From assembly GCA_946411635.1 (NCBI GenBank), contig CAMKES010000007.1:1-64000 (forward strand): 64,000 nucleotides of DNA. The letters are read 5' to 3'. Made by a program: the position numbers and the translations under genes. The notes beneath the pieces were generated by a model. That model had not been told where the DNA came from, searched no databases, and was given only the letters and a program-made list of their open reading frames with translations. This DNA comes from an uncultured Clostridia bacterium (GTDB taxonomy: Bacteria; Bacillota; Clostridia; Christensenellales; CAG-138). Below, one piece after another: positions 60,457 through 64,000 of this stretch (the stretch's first letter is position 1; every line of letters starts with the position of its first letter).

Positions 60457-61479
60457 TTATTTGCAGAACCAGAAGATCAGAAGCGCGCAGGCGCTTGCGA
60501 TCGCGGTCACGACGGTGTACATGGAAACGATCCTCGTTTCCGGCGCGCCGCCGAGCTCGAAATGATGATGCAGCGGAGCCATGCGGAAGATGCGCTTATG
60601 CCGGAGCTTGTAGGAGCCGACCTGCAGGATGACCGACACGCTCGACGCGACGTACATGACGCCCATCAGCGGGAGCAGCAGCGACGTGCGGGTCAAAAGC
60701 GCCATCGCGCTGACCGCGCCGCCCAGCGTGAACGCGCCGAGGTCGCCCATGAACACCTTCGCAGGATAGGAATTGTGGATGAGAAAGCCGAGGCACGCGC
60801 CGGTGACCGCAAGCGAGAACACCGCCATGCCGGAAAGTCCGTTGAGCAGGGATACGGTCTCCTCCGCGACGGCGCCCGCGCCGCCGAAGGCCGAGACGAA
60901 CAGAACGATCATGACGCCGGTCGCAAGCGAATACACCGACGTGACCGAGGAGGAAAGGCCGTCCAGCCCGTCGATCAGGTTGACGGAGTTGACCGCCGCG
61001 ATGATGACGAACATCGCGAACGGAATGAAGAAGACGCCGAGATCCGCCTTGTCAAGCCAGATCGTGCTGCCGACCATGGGATGATAATACAGCGCGATCG
61101 CGAAGCCGAGCGAGAGCACGAACTGCGCGGCGATCTTCTGCCACGCGTGCAGGCCCATCGACCGCTTCTTCATGATCTTGATGAAGTCGTCCAGAAATCC
61201 CACGAGCCCGAACAACGCCGTCATCAGCAGCGCCCACACCGAAAGCCGGTAGCTCGCGCCCGAAAAGATCAGCGTTGCGATCACGATCGCGATCAGAAGC
61301 ATGACGCCGCCCATCGTGGGCGTGTTCTGCTTCTTGAGATGCGTCTGCGGTCCGTCGTCGCGCACGTTCTGCCCGAATTTCAGCCGGTGCAGGATCGGGA
61401 TCACGATCGGGCCCAGCAGCGCGGATACGCCGAATGCGACGATCAGCGCCAGCAGGGAATTGACAACGATGTTTTCCAT
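60457..61479 (-). CDS. mraY: Phospho-N-acetylmuramoyl-pentapeptide transferase
   Basis: This 340-residue, ten-helix enzyme transfers the muropeptide phosphate to undecaprenyl phosphate, making lipid I. It shows KKQNTPTMGGVM, FLDDFIKIMKKRSMGL (the Asp-Asp motif), SVNLIDGLDGLSSSV and the HHHFELGG histidine triad. It directly follows murE; murF, which normally stands between them, is missing. Confidence 0.97.
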   Translation of the reverse strand: MENIVVNSLLALIVAFGVSALLGPIVIPILHRLKFGQNVRDDGPQTHLKKQNTPTMGGVMLLIAIVIATLIFSGASYRLSVWALLMTALFGLVGFLDDFIKIMKKRSMGLHAWQKIAAQFVLSLGFAIALYYHPMVGSTIWLDKADLGVFFIPFAMFVIIAAVNSVNLIDGLDGLSSSVTSVYSLATGVMIVLFVSAFGGAGAVAEETVSLLNGLSGMAVFSLAVTGACLGFLIHNSYPAKVFMGDLGAFTLGGAVSAMALLTRTSLLLPLMGVMYVASSVSVILQVGSYKLRHKRIFRMAPLHHHFELGGAPETRIVSMYTVVTAIASACALLIFWFCK

Positions 61480-61494
61480 GAAAAACGCCCCCTC

Positions 61495-62928
61495 TTACTG
61501 TTTCAGGATCTCCTCAACGATCTCGCGGTCGTCGAAGTGATGCTTGACACCGTTGATCTCCTGATAATTCTCATGCCCCTTGCCCGCGATCACCAGCACG
61601 TCGTCCGGCTCGAGGATCGAAAGCGCGTACGCGATCGCGTCTCTGCGGTTGACGATCGAAACGTACGGCGTGCCGCTTTTCTGCACGCCGAGTTCCACGG
61701 CGCGGACGATCTCGTCCGGATTCTCGGTGCGCGGGTTGTCGCTCGTGACGACGACGAAATCCGAATGCCGCCCGCCGATCTCGCCCATGATCGGGCGTTT
61801 CGTGCGGTCGCGGTCGCCGCCGCAGCCGAACAGGGATACGACGCGCGCTTTCGCGAACTGCCGCACCGACGTCAGCACGTTCTGGAGCGCGTCGGGCGTG
61901 TGCGCGTAATCCACGTAGACCGAGAACGGACGGCCGTTCGTGTCGACGGACTGGAGCCGTCCCGAAACGCCGGAAAGCGATTCGAGGCCCTTGATGATGT
62001 CCGCGAACGAAGCGCCGACCGCCTGCATCATCGCCGCCGCGCCCATCGCGTTGTACACCGAGAACAGTCCCGAGATGTGCATGCGCACGGGACCCTCGCC
62101 GTTCGGCGTGCGCAGGTGGAAGCGGACGCCGTCGGTGCGGATGTCGATGTTCAGCGCGGTATAGTCCGCGCGGTGCTGAATGCCCATCGTCCGGACCGGG
62201 ATGGTAAGCCCGTCCGTCATGCGCTCCGCATACGCGTCGTCGACGTTGACGATCGCGAGGTCGCTCTGTTTGAACAAAAGCTTTTTCGCTTCGAGATAGT
62301 GATCGAAGGTCTTATGGTAATCGAGATGGTCCTGCGTGAGATTCGTGAAGAGACCGACGCGGAACGGGATCCCCGCGACGCGGTCCTGCACGAGCGCGTG
62401 GCTCGAAACCTCCATTACGACGAGGTCCACGTTCTCGTCCGCCATGCGGCGCAGCAGCGCGAACAGATCCGCCGATTCCGGCGTGGTGCGGCCGGTCTCG
62501 AGCATCGTGTCGCCGATCATGTTGCGGATCGTGCCGATGAGCCCGACCTTTTTGCCCGCCGCTTCCGCGATGGATTTGACCATGTAGGTCGTGCTGGTCT
62601 TGCCGTTCGTGCCGGTCACGCCGAGCATGATCATCTCGCGCTCGGGATGCCCGAAGAACGCCGCGGCGGCGTGCGCCATCGCGACGCGTCCGTCCGGCAC
62701 GACGATCTGCGGCACGTCGAGCGGCAGGAGCCGTTCCACGATCAGCGCGGACGCGCCCCGGTCCACCGCCTGCGCGGCGAAATTGTGCCCGTCGGACACG
62801 AGCCCCTGCATACAGCAGAACAGGCTGCCCTTCTGCACCTTTCGCGAATCGTATTCGACCGACGTGATCTCTGCGTCGCCGCCGGTGACCGGTTGTCCGA
62901 GCTCCGCGGCAATATTGGATAACAGCAT
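61495..62928 (-). CDS. murE: UDP-MurNAc-L-alanyl-D-glutamate:meso-diaminopimelate ligase
   Basis: This 477-residue Mur ligase shows ATP-binding GVTGTNGKTSTTYMVK (about 103-118), the carbamylated-Lys region NLTQDHLDYHKTFDHYLEAK and the amino-acid-selecting motif SDNPRTENP (about 391-399). The Asn-Pro-Arg within DNPR indicates meso-diaminopimelate rather than Lys as third residue of the peptide. ATG 62928 has GGGGGAG upstream. It lies 31 bases after the transpeptidase gene. Confidence 0.96.
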   Translation of the reverse strand: MLLSNIAAELGQPVTGGDAEITSVEYDSRKVQKGSLFCCMQGLVSDGHNFAAQAVDRGASALIVERLLPLDVPQIVVPDGRVAMAHAAAAFFGHPEREMIMLGVTGTNGKTSTTYMVKSIAEAAGKKVGLIGTIRNMIGDTMLETGRTTPESADLFALLRRMADENVDLVVMEVSSHALVQDRVAGIPFRVGLFTNLTQDHLDYHKTFDHYLEAKKLLFKQSDLAIVNVDDAYAERMTDGLTIPVRTMGIQHRADYTALNIDIRTDGVRFHLRTPNGEGPVRMHISGLFSVYNAMGAAAMMQAVGASFADIIKGLESLSGVSGRLQSVDTNGRPFSVYVDYAHTPDALQNVLTSVRQFAKARVVSLFGCGGDRDRTKRPIMGEIGGRHSDFVVVTSDNPRTENPDEIVRAVELGVQKSGTPYVSIVNRRDAIAYALSILEPDDVLVIAGKGHENYQEINGVKHHFDDREIVEEILKQ

Positions 62929-62959
62929 TGCTTCTCCCCCTGTTTCGTTCGTTTCTGTA

Positions 62960-64000
62960 TCACTCTTTGACCTGGAACTGTACGTGCACGACCGTTCCGA
63001 TCGGGACTTCCGTTCCGTCCGGAATATCCTGCTCGAAAACCTCGCCCGCACAGTTCGTGCGGTCGTAATCCAGGATCAGACCGACCTTCTTCAGCGCGTC
63101 AAGCGCGTCGATGCGGTCCTTTCCGATCAGTTTCGGTACTTTGACCGTTTCCGTTTCCTCTTCGACCTCGGCGAAGAACGAGTATCCGCTCGAGTACAGC
63201 ATGACCGTGCTGCCGCGCACGACCTGCGTGTTCGCCGCGGGCGACTGGTTCGTGACCGTGGACTGCTCCTCGGCCTCGAGATAGATCCCCGTCAGACCCG
63301 CGTCGCTCAAAGCCTTGTTCGCGTCCTTGACGGTAAGCCCGCGCACGTTCGGCACGACGGCGATCCGGCTTTCGATGTCGGGCGCGATGCCCGCGTACGA
63401 CAGCGACGCGGCAAGCACCTGCTGTACGAACGGCGCGGCGACCGTGCTGCCGTACACCTGCGGCACCTGCGGCTCGTCGACGATGATCAGACAGACGAAC
63501 TGCGGATCGTCGACCGGCGCGAAGCCGATGAACGACGCGATGAGCTTGCTCGACGAAACGTTGCCGTTCTCGTCGTATTTCTGAGACGTGCCGGTCTTGC
63601 CGCCGACCGAATAGCCGGGGACCTGCGCGTTTCTGCCGCTGCCGCGCTCCACGACGCCGCGCAGAAGCGAACGGATCGTTTCGGACGTGCTCTTCGAAAT
63701 CACCTGCCGCACGACGGTGCGCTCGTTTCGAAGCAGCACGTTGCCGTCCCGGTCGACGATCTCGGAGACGATGTACGGCTTCAGAAGCTCGCCGCCGTTG
63801 ATGCAGGCGGAGAACGCCGCGCAGAGCTGCATGCCGGTGCAGCTGACGCTCTGCCCGAACCCGATGCGCGCAAGGTCGGCGTCGCGGACGTATTTCTTGT
63901 GCATGACGCTGCCGCTCGTTTCGCCCATGACGCCGCTTCCGGTCGGCTCGTCGAAGCCGAAACGGTAGATATAGTCGTAGAACGTGTCGACGCCCATTTT
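62960..64000 (-). CDS. Penicillin-binding transpeptidase with PASTA domains (SpoVD/PBP2-like), partial
   Basis: This is the C-terminal 346 residues or so of a class B penicillin-binding protein; the N-terminus, including the SxxK serine, lies beyond the window. Visible are a SIN-like region (SACINGGELLKPYIV), the KTGT motif (GGKTGTSQKYDENG, about 131-144 of the visible part) and two PASTA domains (VVPNVRGLTVKDANKALSDAGL and VKVPKLIGKDRIDALDALKKVGL). PASTA domains bind peptidoglycan or muropeptides. At this place before murE, and with PASTA domains, SpoVD or PBP2x are the likeliest names. Confidence 0.9.
   Translation of the reverse strand, partial: KMGVDTFYDYIYRFGFDEPTGSGVMGETSGSVMHKKYVRDADLARIGFGQSVSCTGMQLCAAFSACINGGELLKPYIVSEIVDRDGNVLLRNERTVVRQVISKSTSETIRSLLRGVVERGSGRNAQVPGYSVGGKTGTSQKYDENGNVSSSKLIASFIGFAPVDDPQFVCLIIVDEPQVPQVYGSTVAAPFVQQVLAASLSYAGIAPDIESRIAVVPNVRGLTVKDANKALSDAGLTGIYLEAEEQSTVTNQSPAANTQVVRGSTVMLYSSGYSFFAEVEEETETVKVPKLIGKDRIDALDALKKVGLILDYDRTNCAGEVFEQDIPDGTEVPIGTVVHVQFQVKE

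Noticed and set aside
56686..62922. A 2,078-codon open frame on the plus strand across the mur/ftsW cluster
   Set aside because: It is antisense to six well-supported genes; its Arg/Asp/His-rich composition is the usual shadow of GC-rich coding DNA.

Overview
The window looks like chromosomal DNA of a GC-rich, spore-forming member of the Clostridia. The evidence is a YtxC-like sporulation protein, a SpoVD/PBP2-type transpeptidase with PASTA domains, a meso-diaminopimelate-type MurE, AddAB instead of RecBCD, PanT and FeoB-associated proteins, AGGAGG-type ribosome binding sites, and a Tn4451-type mobile element (TnpV/TnpW/TnpX). I cannot name the genus. Most of the window is dense, GC-rich and organised in short operons with 4-bp ATGA overlaps. 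The segment from about 28,100 to 41,620 is visibly less GC-rich and carries mobile functions, so it is probably acquired.

Layout. 1-2,138: ABC-2 exporter (ATPase end plus two permeases). 2,144-5,218 (minus): ytxC-like gene, then an ECF sigma factor with its membrane partner. 5,219-7,138: palindromic intergenic repeat, tRNA-Thr(GGT), and a fused pantothenate ECF-transporter S component / type II pantothenate kinase. 7,293-17,920: degenerate LCP-like protein (plus strand), then a minus-strand operon thpR-addB-addA-rsmF-like-plsC-like. 18,071-28,099 (plus): anchored solute-binding-like protein, murA, rRNA methyltransferase, a tandem RluA-type pseudouridine synthase, phosphohexomutase, deoD, Dabb protein, uvrB and an APH-like kinase.

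28,100-35,920 is an integrative mobilizable element: tnpV, a sigma-like regulator (minus), tnpW, the large serine recombinase tnpX, a TraD-like gene, a recognisable MobQ-type oriT (TAAGTGCGCCCT next to an inverted repeat) and a MobA/MobL relaxase. On the side of oriT that would enter a recipient first lies an array of at least 15 short hairpins. Their stems differ in sequence but co-vary between arms, and their core is CCA-N-TGG or CCAACTTGG. Related hairpins lie upstream of tnpW and at the tnpV terminator. I could not assign this array to a known system, and it is the most interesting feature of the window. 35,929-41,550 holds an ECF sigma factor, three lipoproteins with near-identical signal peptides, and a divergent LytTR/GHKL two-component system. 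It may be cargo or a neighbouring acquired island.

41,634-64,000 returns to GC-rich housekeeping genes: a Cys-repeat membrane protein, cdsA, FeoA-FeoB fusion with its Cys-rich partner, rsmA (possibly leaderless), M32 carboxypeptidase, clostripain-like protease, ferredoxin, an orphan ParB/Noc, holA, rpsF-ssb-rpsR, and a division/cell-wall cluster on the minus strand (spoVD/pbp2-murE-mraY-murD-ftsW-murA-ftsQ). That cluster lacks murF and murG and has a second murA in the murG position.
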